From Tianweitania sediminis (lineage in GTDB: Bacteria > Pseudomonadota > Alphaproteobacteria > Rhizobiales > Rhizobiaceae), in contig NZ_JAGIYY010000001.1 in assembly GCF_017813335.1 (NCBI RefSeq), forward strand, positions 1-64,000: 64,000 nucleotides of DNA, given 5' to 3'. Below are positions 27,100 to 35,152 of the stretch, piece by piece; within the stretch, counting starts at the first letter, position 1; every line of letters starts with the position of its first letter. Both the position numbers and the translations under genes were made by a program. The notes beneath the pieces are model-generated. The model searched no databases and was not told the DNA's origin. It saw nothing but the letters and a program-made list of their open reading frames with translations.

Positions 27100-28719
27100 T
27101 CAGTCGGCGAGCTTGATGTTCCAGAAAACCGGCACGGGCGTGGGCAGCATGTCGGTCAGCTTGTTGCTGCGCACCTGCACGAAGGCATAGTTGCCGAGCG
27201 GCACAAAGATCACGTTGTCCATGACGCGCGCCTGAATCTTATGCGCGATCTCCTTCTGCTGCTCCGGTGTCGTCGCCTTCAGGTAGTCGGCGCGAAGGGC
27301 TTCAAGCTCGGGATCGTTGGCCCAGCCGAACCAGCCGGTGTCCCCTGTCGAAGGAAGAATGGGATGAACGAGGGGCGTATTCGCTTCCACGCCGCTGGCA
27401 AAGCTCGTGAAGATGTTCCAGCCGCCTTCCGAGGGCTTGTTCATGCTGGCGCGGCGCGAAACCAGCGTCTGCCAATCCATCGGCTGCAGATCGACATTAA
27501 ATCCGGCGTCGCGCAGTTCGGAAGCGACCACGACCGGGACGGTACCCATGGCGCCGATATCCGTCGGCTGCATGATAACAACAGGGGTGTTGTCGTAGCC
27601 CGCCGCTTCCAGCATCTCGCGTGCCTTGGCCTTGTCGCCGCCGGCCTGCAGCGTTTCCGAACCCGTTTCGTCTCCAAGCGGAGTGTCGCAGCCGAAGATT
27701 GCACCACAAAGCCAATAATAATCAGGGTTGCCGATCATGGTTGCCATGACCTGCTCCTGACCCAGCGCCGTCATCGCCGCGCGCCGGATCTCGACATTGT
27801 CGAAGGGCGGGTGCTTGAAGTTCATGCGTGCGAAGCCCTGGTAGCCGAGCTTGTCACGGATCTCGACCGTCACGTCGGGGCTCGCCTCCAGAACCGGCAG
27901 TAGATCGATCTGGGCGTTCTCAATGAGGTCGATCTCGCCGGTCATGATGGCGTTGATCGCGGTCTGGGGATCGGGCATCGAAACCCACTCGACCCGGTCG
28001 ACGTTGACGACCTTCCCGCCGGCCATTCCGGAAGCGGCTTCTTCGCGGGGTTTGTAGTCCTCGAAACGCTTGTAGACGATCTTCACGCCCGGCTGGAAAT
28101 CCGACTCCACCATCTCGAAAGGGCCAGAGCCCACATATTCGGTGATTGCGGTATCAGCCGGGGTGGCCGCGACGCGTGCGGGCATGATGAAGGCTGGGAC
28201 GGACGACTGCTTGGCAAGAACGTCCAGCAGCAGCGGGAAAGGTTCTTTCAACTTCCAGGTGATCGTTGTTTCGTCCGTTGCCTTGATCGAGTCGGTCGCG
28301 GCCATCAGGAACTTCGCTGCGCCATCGCGCGCACCCCAGCGCTCCAGTGAAGCGACGGCATCGGCTGCCGTGACCTTGGCGCCGTCGTGGAACAGGAGCC
28401 CGTCGCGCAGCTTGAATGTGTAAGTGAGGTTGTCTTCCGACTTCTCCCAACTCGCCATCTGCGGCTGGACCACGCCGTCACCGTCGAATGCCACAAGCGT
28501 GTCATAAACCATGTAACCATGGTCGCGGGTGATGTGAGCGGTGCTGACGATCGGATCGAGCATGCGAAGACCCGAATGCATCACGGCGGTAACGGTCTTT
28601 TCCTGGGCGTGCGCGACGCCGGCAGTCAGAACCATCATGCCGGCAGCAACGAGCCGCATCGTGCTCTGCCCTGCAAAGAGCCGTTGAACTCTCAGTCCGG
28701 GCTTGAAGTGAATTCCCAT
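27100..28719 (-). CDS. Peptide ABC transporter binding protein (family 5)
   Basis: 539 residues from ATG 28719 after GGGAGATTAC; a later Met (about residue 21) would give a shorter signal. A signal peptide ends Val-Ala-His-Ala near residue 38. The mature protein is an extracellular solute-binding family 5 protein: Tyr-Met-Val-Tyr-Asp-Thr-Leu, Tyr-Thr-Phe-Lys-Leu-Arg-Asp-Gly-Leu-Leu-Phe-His-Asp-Gly. It captures peptides or acylated amino acids in the periplasm for the importer downstream. Confidence 0.92.
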   Translation of the reverse strand: MGIHFKPGLRVQRLFAGQSTMRLVAAGMMVLTAGVAHAQEKTVTAVMHSGLRMLDPIVSTAHITRDHGYMVYDTLVAFDGDGVVQPQMASWEKSEDNLTYTFKLRDGLLFHDGAKVTAADAVASLERWGARDGAAKFLMAATDSIKATDETTITWKLKEPFPLLLDVLAKQSSVPAFIMPARVAATPADTAITEYVGSGPFEMVESDFQPGVKIVYKRFEDYKPREEAASGMAGGKVVNVDRVEWVSMPDPQTAINAIMTGEIDLIENAQIDLLPVLEASPDVTVEIRDKLGYQGFARMNFKHPPFDNVEIRRAAMTALGQEQVMATMIGNPDYYWLCGAIFGCDTPLGDETGSETLQAGGDKAKAREMLEAAGYDNTPVVIMQPTDIGAMGTVPVVVASELRDAGFNVDLQPMDWQTLVSRRASMNKPSEGGWNIFTSFASGVEANTPLVHPILPSTGDTGWFGWANDPELEALRADYLKATTPEQQKEIAHKIQARVMDNVIFVPLGNYAFVQVRSNKLTDMLPTPVPVFWNIKLAD

Positions 28720-28767
28720 TTGTAATCTCCCATTATTTGCCCTCGACGGGGCGTGGATACGCGAAAG

Positions 28768-30225
28768 TCAGCTGGCTGTTGGTGAGATCGGCCACTTGGG
28801 CAGCTTGATCCGCCGGTAAGGCAACTTGGAAAGATCAGGCGCAACGGTTCCGCGCACCGACGCGTAAAGAACGTCCTTCGCGATCCTGCCGTAGGAAGCG
28901 TAGAAGTGCTGGGTCGACTTCACCACCACGATCTTTTTCGCCGTGAGTTCGCAGCCCAGCTGGGTAAACAGATCCGTGTCCAGCGCCTGGGATCGAATGG
29001 AGGTCAAGACGATCTCCACCCCGGCCGCATCGATCAGCGCGCAATCGCCGAGCGAGACTGGTGTGCCGCCGAGGCCGGTCATCACCATGTCGCGCTTCAA
29101 AGCCTTGATCGTGCAATCCAGGTCCAGAGGGTCTCCGGATTCCGGCCCGACCTTGCCGCCCACGCGCAGCGCCAGGCGCGCGCCCTCGCCTGCATCAAAG
29201 GCAAACGTCACCGCAACCGGGTCCCAGATCGGCCCCAGCGCCGCTTCCGTGATACCGCGCTCGAGCATACGGCGCAGAATAAACGTCGAGTCGCTTGCGG
29301 CGCCTCCGCCGGCGTTGTCCGCGCCGTCCGCGATGACAACAGGACCGGCTGGTGCGGCAAGCGCCTTGTCGAGCGCTTCGTCGATGCTGGGACGCGTGCC
29401 GACGATTGCCTCGCGTTGCGCATAGAGTTCGCTGGCAAGCTCGCTCGCCACAGACTGCGCCAGTGCCGGATCGCCATCGGTATAAACCAGCACGCGGGTT
29501 CCCATGTCCGGCACGTCGGCCCATGGAAAGCCCTGGATGACCGACACGGAAAGAACGCCCGGCTGCCGTTCCATTTCTTTCATGCGCCGCACAATCGAGA
29601 TGCCAGGCTCGCTGGTGGTGAAGATCAGCGTTGCCATGCCCGTATCAACGAGGGCTGGGGTCGGGCGCACGCGCTTCTCGAAGGTAGCGGTGCACAGATC
29701 CACCAGTTCAACGGCCCGCTCGTAGAGGTCGGTATGCGGATATTCCTTGAAGGCGATCAGCAGCTCAGAGTTGTCCATCATGAGCTGTGTCAGGTGGCAG
29801 TGCGGGTCGAGTTCAGCGCCGACGACCACATCAGGGCCTACAATTGAGCGGACGTGCTGGAGGAGGTCGCCCTCGCAATCGTCGTATCCATCGGCAACCA
29901 TGGCGCCATGGAGCCCCAGCACGATCATGTCGACCTCACCGGCGCGGCGCAGGTCGGCAAGCAGCTCGTCACGTAGGGCTTCATAGGCCTGGCGCGTCGT
30001 CTTTCCGGCAGGCTGGGCGAAGGCAACCATGCCTTCTGTGACCAACCATCCCTTCTCGCGCGCTCGTTCCCGTGCCACCCAGAGCGGCGCACCGAAAAGC
30101 GTCATATGGTCAGGATGCTCGCCCGCGGCATGATAGTTGCCGTGGTTCTTGAACGAGCCAATGCCAGTGGGCATTGGCGAAAAGGTGTTGGTCTCCGTCG
30201 CAAGGACGGCGGTAAAGACCCGCAT
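28768..30225 (-). CDS. M81-family metallopeptidase (MlrC-like)
   Basis: 485 residues from ATG 30225, after GGGAG; the ORF reaches 30291 but that part contains the promoter. The N-terminus Phe-Thr-Ala-Val-Leu-Ala-Thr-Glu-Thr-Asn-Thr-Phe-Ser and Ala-Glu-Leu-Asp-Pro-His-Cys-His-Leu-Thr (zinc-binding region near residue 125) are the M81/DUF1485 hallmarks. MlrC, the known member, cleaves linearised microcystin, which contains D-amino acids. Together with the peptide importer and DadA it suggests degradation of D-residue-containing or otherwise unusual peptides. Confidence 0.88.
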   Translation of the reverse strand: MRVFTAVLATETNTFSPMPTGIGSFKNHGNYHAAGEHPDHMTLFGAPLWVARERAREKGWLVTEGMVAFAQPAGKTTRQAYEALRDELLADLRRAGEVDMIVLGLHGAMVADGYDDCEGDLLQHVRSIVGPDVVVGAELDPHCHLTQLMMDNSELLIAFKEYPHTDLYERAVELVDLCTATFEKRVRPTPALVDTGMATLIFTTSEPGISIVRRMKEMERQPGVLSVSVIQGFPWADVPDMGTRVLVYTDGDPALAQSVASELASELYAQREAIVGTRPSIDEALDKALAAPAGPVVIADGADNAGGGAASDSTFILRRMLERGITEAALGPIWDPVAVTFAFDAGEGARLALRVGGKVGPESGDPLDLDCTIKALKRDMVMTGLGGTPVSLGDCALIDAAGVEIVLTSIRSQALDTDLFTQLGCELTAKKIVVVKSTQHFYASYGRIAKDVLYASVRGTVAPDLSKLPYRRIKLPKWPISPTAS

Positions 30226-30263
30226 GCCAAGCCCGCTCCCATTGTTCTTCTGAGGCTTTATGC

Positions 30264-30290
30264 ACATTACAATGGACATATATACGTCCA
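30264..30290 (-). promoter_or_regulatory. Promoter/operator of the M81-peptide operon
   Basis: On the minus strand an 18-base inverted repeat TGGAC-N8-GTCCA (30273-30290, one mismatch) is followed by the word TCCATTGTAA (30267-30276), identical to the core of the D-aminoacylase operator at 18947. TTGGAC and TAATGT, 16 bases apart, could serve as -35 and -10. The start codon is about 40 bases further on. Confidence 0.5.
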
Positions 30291-30412
30291 AGCGGGCACT
30301 TTAGCGACGCGACCTGCGTTGTCAACGCTGCTCGACCAATCGCAAGCACCGACGCATCACTGCAGCGGCCTTGCATCGCTCATGGGATGTTTGTGTGGAC
30401 CCGGGTTGCTTC

Positions 30413-31108
30413 TCAGCCAGGCTGGAGCATCCGAGCGGCGGCTTCTGCGACGATCTCGAGGCGGCGCGCTTTGGCACCTGCCATCCGCCCCACCATCAGG
30501 TCGAGCACTTCGGCTGGCGCCGTATCTGGCGAGCCGGCGTTGAAGGGAGGAGCAGGATTGTACTCAAGCCGCAGTTGCGCTGCTTGAGCTGCGAGGGGGC
30601 TGACGAGTTCAGCAACCACGGTCAGTCCAAGATCGATCCCTGCGGTCACGCCGCCACCCGTTATGCGGTTGCGGTCGATGCAGACACGCTCCGTTGAGAC
30701 CGTCACCCCAAGGAGCGCAAGCGCTTCGCGAGCGCTCCAGTGCGTGGCCGCTCTATACCCGTCCAGCAGTCCAGCCGCGGCCAAAACGATCGAACCGGTG
30801 CAAACGGAGGTCACATAGCGCGCGGTCGCGCCCTGGCGGCGAAGGAAGTCCAACACCTTGTCGTCGAGAAGCAGCGCGTCCGTGCCATAGCCACCTGGAA
30901 CGCAGATCACATCCAGCTGCGGACACTCCGCCAAGGTCATCGTCGGCTTGATGATCAAAGGCGTGTCGCTGTTGACCGGCTCCAGATCCTTCCACAGGAG
31001 ATAAACGTCCGTGTCAGGAACGCTTGTGAAGACCTGCAGGGGGCCCGTCATGTCGAGCTGTGTAATGTTCGGGAAGACGAGCAATCCGACCTGGAGACGC
31101 TTAGACAT
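30413..31108 (-). CDS. DJ-1/PfpI family protein (isonitrile hydratase-like)
   Basis: 231 residues from ATG 31108, which has AGAGG upstream. The DJ-1 nucleophile elbow is Thr-Ser-Val-Cys-Thr-Gly-Ser (Cys at about 102), and Cys-Val-Pro-Gly-Gly-Tyr-Gly contributes the conserved Gly-Gly. This matches the isonitrile hydratase/ThiJ group rather than a protease. It is divergent, with a 58-base gap, from a GlxA-type regulator whose N-terminal domain has the same fold, suggesting a shared small-molecule ligand. Confidence 0.85.
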   Translation of the reverse strand: MSKRLQVGLLVFPNITQLDMTGPLQVFTSVPDTDVYLLWKDLEPVNSDTPLIIKPTMTLAECPQLDVICVPGGYGTDALLLDDKVLDFLRRQGATARYVTSVCTGSIVLAAAGLLDGYRAATHWSAREALALLGVTVSTERVCIDRNRITGGGVTAGIDLGLTVVAELVSPLAAQAAQLRLEYNPAPPFNAGSPDTAPAEVLDLMVGRMAGAKARRLEIVAEAAARMLQPG

Positions 31109-31124
31109 CTGGAACCTCTTGCAT

Positions 31125-31140
31125 TGCTTGACGGAGCAAG
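31125..31140. promoter_or_regulatory. Inverted repeat in the DJ-1/GlxA divergent promoter
   Basis: TTGCT-N6-AGCAA lies in the middle of the 58-base gap between the two start codons, with a TTGCA direct repeat around it. A likely GlxA operator; weak evidence because it is short. Confidence 0.35.
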
Positions 31141-31166
31141 GTTTGCATGATGCCATTCAAGGTCAA

Positions 31167-32138
31167 ATGACGCAGTTCCCTCGTTTACGGACATGTCCCA
31201 TGATCGGTGTACTCGTTTATCCGGACTTCCAGCTTATGGACGCGGCGGGCCCGATCTCGGTGTTCGAGATTGCGGGGCGATTCACCCCCTCTCCCGTGAA
31301 GATCCAGGTTCTCGCACTGCATACCGGACCTGTGAGAAGCTCGTCGGGGGTCGAGATGCTTGCCTCCGGGATGCGCTTTGCACGGTCGCTCTCGACCCTG
31401 ATCGTCGCGGGCGGCGATGGCGTGGTCGCAGCCACGGAATGCGCGGAAACCCTTTCCTTCATCCGCGACCTGGACCGACAGGGCGTGCGCGTCGCCAGCG
31501 TGTGTTCGGGCGCTTACCTGCTTGCCGAAGCGGGCCTGCTGGAAGGGCGCAAAGCCACCACCCACTGGTGCAGGACGCAGGATTTTGTCACCCGCTATCC
31601 GAAGGTGAAGCTCGATCCCGATCGCATCTTTCTTCGCGACGGCTCCATCTGGACCTCCGCCGGTGTCACGGCGGGCATCGACCTGGCGCTGGCGATGGTC
31701 GCCGACGACTTCGGCGACGAGGTCGCGCGCAGCACGGCACGGCAGCTGGTGCTTTATCATCGAAGAAGCGGCGGCCAATCGCAGTTCTCCTCCTTGATTG
31801 AGCTCAAGACGCCAAATGGCCGGTTCGGCCCCTTGTTGTCATGGGTGAGGGAAAACCTGGACACACCGCTGACGGTCGAGATCCTTGCCGACAAAGCCGG
31901 TCTTAGTCCCCGCCATTTCGCGCGTGTGTTTCTCACCGAAACAGGGACGACGCCGTCCAAGGCGATTGAACGACTTCGCCTCGAGGTGGCGCGCGAAAGG
32001 GTGCAGTCGTCCGGCGACCTCATCGATCAGGTTGCGAGAAGAACCGGCTTCCGCGACCCAGAGCGGATGCGGCGCGCGTTTATCCGCGCCTTCGGCCAGC
32101 CACCTCAGGCGCTCCGGCGCTCGGCGCGAAGCGACTGA
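31167..32138 (+). CDS. GlxA-family transcriptional regulator (DJ-1 plus AraC domains)
   Basis: 323 residues from ATG 31167 (AAGG upstream); a second Met at 31200 is possible. The DJ-1-like domain spans about 10-190 with Ala-Ser-Val-Cys-Ser-Gly-Ala near residue 112. The C-terminal AraC domain (about 225-322) has both helix-turn-helices: Leu-Ala-Asp-Lys-Ala-Gly-Leu-Ser-Pro-Arg-His-Phe and Val-Ala-Arg-Arg-Thr-Gly-Phe-Arg-Asp. It probably activates the divergent DJ-1 gene and the genes downstream. Confidence 0.9.
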   Translation: MTQFPRLRTCPMIGVLVYPDFQLMDAAGPISVFEIAGRFTPSPVKIQVLALHTGPVRSSSGVEMLASGMRFARSLSTLIVAGGDGVVAATECAETLSFIRDLDRQGVRVASVCSGAYLLAEAGLLEGRKATTHWCRTQDFVTRYPKVKLDPDRIFLRDGSIWTSAGVTAGIDLALAMVADDFGDEVARSTARQLVLYHRRSGGQSQFSSLIELKTPNGRFGPLLSWVRENLDTPLTVEILADKAGLSPRHFARVFLTETGTTPSKAIERLRLEVARERVQSSGDLIDQVARRTGFRDPERMRRAFIRAFGQPPQALRRSARSD

Positions 32139-32152
32139 AACGGTCGCGAGGC

Positions 32153-32180
32153 TTTCGGGCATGGCAGAAAATGCCCGAAA
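32153..32180 (+). other. 10-bp perfect hairpin after the GlxA gene
   Basis: TTTCGGGCAT pairs with ATGCCCGAAA around an 8-base loop, 14 bases after the GlxA stop. No T-run follows. It may end the regulator transcript or serve as an operator for the next gene. Confidence 0.45.
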
Positions 32181-32301
32181 TACGCCATTGTAGGACATCC
32201 GTTTCAAGAGCACCGTTCGCCCTGTGAATGAGCAGCAAGGGCTGGCAAGAGCCGCGCTGTTGAACAAGAAATCGCTGAAGCGAACTCCACAGGGGAACGA
32301 G

Positions 32302-33564
32302 ATGACACATCGCGATGAAGCGCCGCGCTGGCGCGCAGTCATGAACACGCTGAAGAAATCGACAGCCTGTGCTGTCGCGGCGGCAGCCATGATGAGCGGC
32401 TACGCTCACGCCGAGTTTTCCGGAGACGTTGTCCGGATCGGCATCATCAACGATCAGTCCGGTGGGTTCGCCGATCTTTCAGGCCAAGGCGCAGTCGTCG
32501 CCGCAAACCTCGCGCTTGAAGATTTCCAGAAGCTGAATTCGTCGATCGAGGTGGAGATCGTATCCGCTGACCATCAGAACAAGGCGGACATCGGTGCTCA
32601 GATCGTGCGCAAATGGTTCGAGGTCGAAGGGGTCGATATGGTTGCCGATGGCGCCAATTCGGCCGTTGCTCTCGCCATCCAGGCGGTCGCCCGCGAAAAG
32701 AACAAGCTTGTGTTTTATGCGGCAGTCGGCACGACCGACATCACCGGCAAGCAGTGCTCTCCCACCAGCTTCTCGTGGCTTCACGACAACTACAATCTCG
32801 TTGCAGCACCGGTCCGGAACCTTGTTGGCCAAGGACAAGATACCTGGTTCTTCATCGCCGCCGATTATGCTTTCGGCCGCAACATGGTTTCAGAATCCGA
32901 GCGTATTCTGACGGAGGCCGGCGGCAAGTCGGTCGGGTCGATCTTCCATCCGCTAGGCAACAGTGACTACTCCTCGTTTCTGCTGCAGGCGCAAACGTCC
33001 GGCGCAAAGGTCGTGGCCTTCGCCAATGCCGGGGAGCAACTCGTTTCGTCCATGAAGCAGTGGAACGAGTTTGGCATGAACACCGGTCCCCAGAAGGCGG
33101 TTGCCGAGCTGATGTTCCTAACGGACATTCACAGCATGGGTTTGGAAACCGCCCAGGGCTTGACCGGGGTGACCGCATGGTACTGGGACCTGAACGATGA
33201 GACGCGTGCGTTCGCCGAACGTTTCTTTGCAAGGCATGGCGCCATGCCAACGGCGCCGCAGGCTTCGGTCTACTCTTCAGTGTTTCATTATCTGAAGTCG
33301 GTCGCCGCGGCGGGAACCGACGCGACAGACGCCGTGGTGGAAAAGGTCCGAGCAACACCCGTCGACGACTTCTACGCGCCCGGAGCAACAATCAGGGCCG
33401 ACAGCAAGCTGGTCCACGACTTCTACCTTGTGGAGGTCAAGGAGCCTTCTGAACAAAGCAAGCCGTGGGCCTATTACAATGTAGCCAAAACCATCAAGGC
33501 AGCGGACGCTTATCCGCCTCTCGCGGAAAGCCCATGCCCTCTGGTCAACAAGGTGGCCAACTGA
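32302..33564 (+). CDS. Branched-chain-type ABC binding protein (LivK-like), orphan
   Basis: 420 residues from ATG 32302, which has AGGGGAACGA before it; an internal ATG at 32341 would give 407 residues with a more compact signal peptide. The signal ends Tyr-Ala-His-Ala. The mature protein starts Val-Arg-Ile-Gly-Ile-Ile-Asn-Asp-Gln-Ser-Gly and has the Peripla_BP_6 pattern (Val-Gly-Thr-Thr-Asp-Ile-Thr-Gly, Ala-Asp-Tyr-Ala-Phe-Gly). It captures amides or hydrophobic amino acids. No cognate permease or ATPase lies nearby. Confidence 0.85.
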   Translation: MTHRDEAPRWRAVMNTLKKSTACAVAAAAMMSGYAHAEFSGDVVRIGIINDQSGGFADLSGQGAVVAANLALEDFQKLNSSIEVEIVSADHQNKADIGAQIVRKWFEVEGVDMVADGANSAVALAIQAVAREKNKLVFYAAVGTTDITGKQCSPTSFSWLHDNYNLVAAPVRNLVGQGQDTWFFIAADYAFGRNMVSESERILTEAGGKSVGSIFHPLGNSDYSSFLLQAQTSGAKVVAFANAGEQLVSSMKQWNEFGMNTGPQKAVAELMFLTDIHSMGLETAQGLTGVTAWYWDLNDETRAFAERFFARHGAMPTAPQASVYSSVFHYLKSVAAAGTDATDAVVEKVRATPVDDFYAPGATIRADSKLVHDFYLVEVKEPSEQSKPWAYYNVAKTIKAADAYPPLAESPCPLVNKVAN

Positions 33565-33640
33565 CCTGATTTGCGAACAAGCTGAGCGGCAGCGGCGCCT
33601 GTCGCCCTGACGTTTAGCTTGCCCTATCGGTTTACAAGCC

Positions 33641-34039
33641 ATGCCCCCTGCGTCGCACGACACAGCGATCCGCGCTCTGCGCGTCGCCACAAACGAAGCC
33701 CTTGCGCGGCGCGATCCGCTTGGCGTGGCAGACTTCTTTCAGCCGGATGCCCTTGTGATGGTAAGCTCCGGGCTTCTCCTGATCGGCGCCGAACAGCTGA
33801 GCGCCTACCTCAGGCAACTCTTCGCGGATCCCCACCACATGGGGATCTTTCGAAGCACGGACACCGTCTATGGAGGCGCCACAACGGCTGCAGAATCGGG
33901 CAGTTGGTTTGTGAGAAGGCGATCGCAACGCTTCGACGGTCGGTATCTTGCGCGCTGGGATCGCGGCGCCGACGGCTGGAAGATTGCGGGGGAGTTTTTC
34001 GTGCTTGTGGCCCAGGAGGCGCGGACCGGCGAGCCATGA
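33641..34039 (+). CDS. NTF2/SnoaL-like small protein
   Basis: 132 residues. The pattern Ala-Leu-Ala-Arg-Arg-Asp-x-x-Gly-Val-Ala-Asp-Phe-Phe-x-Pro-Asp-Ala followed by Tyr-Leu-Ala-Arg-Trp-x-Arg-Gly-x-Asp-Gly-Trp-Lys-Ile is that of NTF2-like (SnoaL/YybH) proteins, which form a cone-shaped pocket and may be isomerases, cyclases or binders. It lies between a binding-protein gene and a dehydrogenase gene in one run, so a minor catabolic role is possible. Confidence 0.7.
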   Translation: MPPASHDTAIRALRVATNEALARRDPLGVADFFQPDALVMVSSGLLLIGAEQLSAYLRQLFADPHHMGIFRSTDTVYGGATTAAESGSWFVRRRSQRFDGRYLARWDRGADGWKIAGEFFVLVAQEARTGEP

Positions 34040-34062
34040 TCATCAATGCAGCAGGAACGTGA

Positions 34063-35133
34063 GTGATGTTTCAGAACCCGTTTTTTGATGGCCACGAGCA
34101 GGTGGTAAGTCTCTACGACGCGGGTTCGGGGCTGCGCGCCATCATTGCGGTACATTCGACGTCGCTCGGTCCGGCTGCCGGTGGCTGCCGTCTCTGGTCT
34201 TACGATCAGTCCGGGGACGCGCTTTCCGATGCCCTGCGTCTTTCCCGCGGCATGTCCTACAAGAACGCCATTGCGGACCTGCCGATGGGAGGTGGTAAAG
34301 CCGTTATCCTCGGACCTGTTCCGCCAGAGCGCAGGGAAGCTCTTTTCGAGGCATTCGGCAGGGCCATCGACGGTCTAGGCGGGCTTTACATCACGGCTGA
34401 AGATGTCGGCGTGAGTGAGAAGGACATGGCGGTGGTTGCGCGTCACACCCGGTTTGTGTCCGGCGTTGCGGTTCAAAAGGGCATTGGCGGCAATCCGTCG
34501 CCCTCGACCGCGCGTGGCGTGAGGATCGGACTGGAAGCTGCCGCCAAACTCGCGCTCGCCCGAAACGAACTCGAGGGCATGCGGATCGCTGTTCAGGGAC
34601 TTGGTGGCGTGGGCTTCAATCTTTGCGGTGAACTGAACGCACGCGGCGCTCGGCTCGTTGTCGCTGACATCGCCAATGCGCGCGTGGAAGAAGCGTGCGA
34701 TCTGTTTGGCGCGGAACCCGCCAGCACCGATGACATTCTCCTGGCCGACGTTGATGTCGTCGCGCCATGCGCCCTGGGCGGCGTGATCACGCCGGACGTT
34801 GCGCGCAAGATGCGAGCAACGGTCGTTGCGGGCGGAGCCAACAATCAGATAGCCAGCGACAAAGCGGGGCAGATCCTGTTTGATCGGGGGATCACCTATG
34901 CGCCGGACTACGTGATCAATGCTGGGGGTATCATCATGGTGACCGCCGAGTATCTGGGAAACACCGAAAGCAGCGAGGTCGACCAAGCGATCGAGCGGAT
35001 CGGTGACCGCTGCGCCCGGATCCTCCAGCGATCGCGATCCGAAGCACGACCCAGCCACATCGTTGCCGATGAGATGGCTCGCGCGATCATCGCCCGGGCA
35101 CAGAACAAGCACCGCCACCCGGAACCGGCCTGA
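34063..35133 (+). CDS. Leu/Val/Phe/Glu-type amino-acid dehydrogenase
   Basis: 356 residues, typical leucine-dehydrogenase length. The catalytic segment Met-Ser-Tyr-Lys-Asn-Ala-x-Ala-Asp-Leu-Pro-Met-Gly-Gly-Gly-Lys-Ala (residues about 66-82) carries both conserved lysines. The NAD-binding motif is Gly-Leu-Gly-Gly-Val-Gly near 186. It oxidatively deaminates a hydrophobic L-amino acid to its 2-oxoacid. With the LivK-type binding protein before it and a deacylase after it, use of N-acylated branched-chain amino acids is plausible. Confidence 0.88.
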   Translation: MMFQNPFFDGHEQVVSLYDAGSGLRAIIAVHSTSLGPAAGGCRLWSYDQSGDALSDALRLSRGMSYKNAIADLPMGGGKAVILGPVPPERREALFEAFGRAIDGLGGLYITAEDVGVSEKDMAVVARHTRFVSGVAVQKGIGGNPSPSTARGVRIGLEAAAKLALARNELEGMRIAVQGLGGVGFNLCGELNARGARLVVADIANARVEEACDLFGAEPASTDDILLADVDVVAPCALGGVITPDVARKMRATVVAGGANNQIASDKAGQILFDRGITYAPDYVINAGGIIMVTAEYLGNTESSEVDQAIERIGDRCARILQRSRSEARPSHIVADEMARAIIARAQNKHRHPEPA

Positions 35134-35152
35134 GCATCGAGAACGCCGAGCC

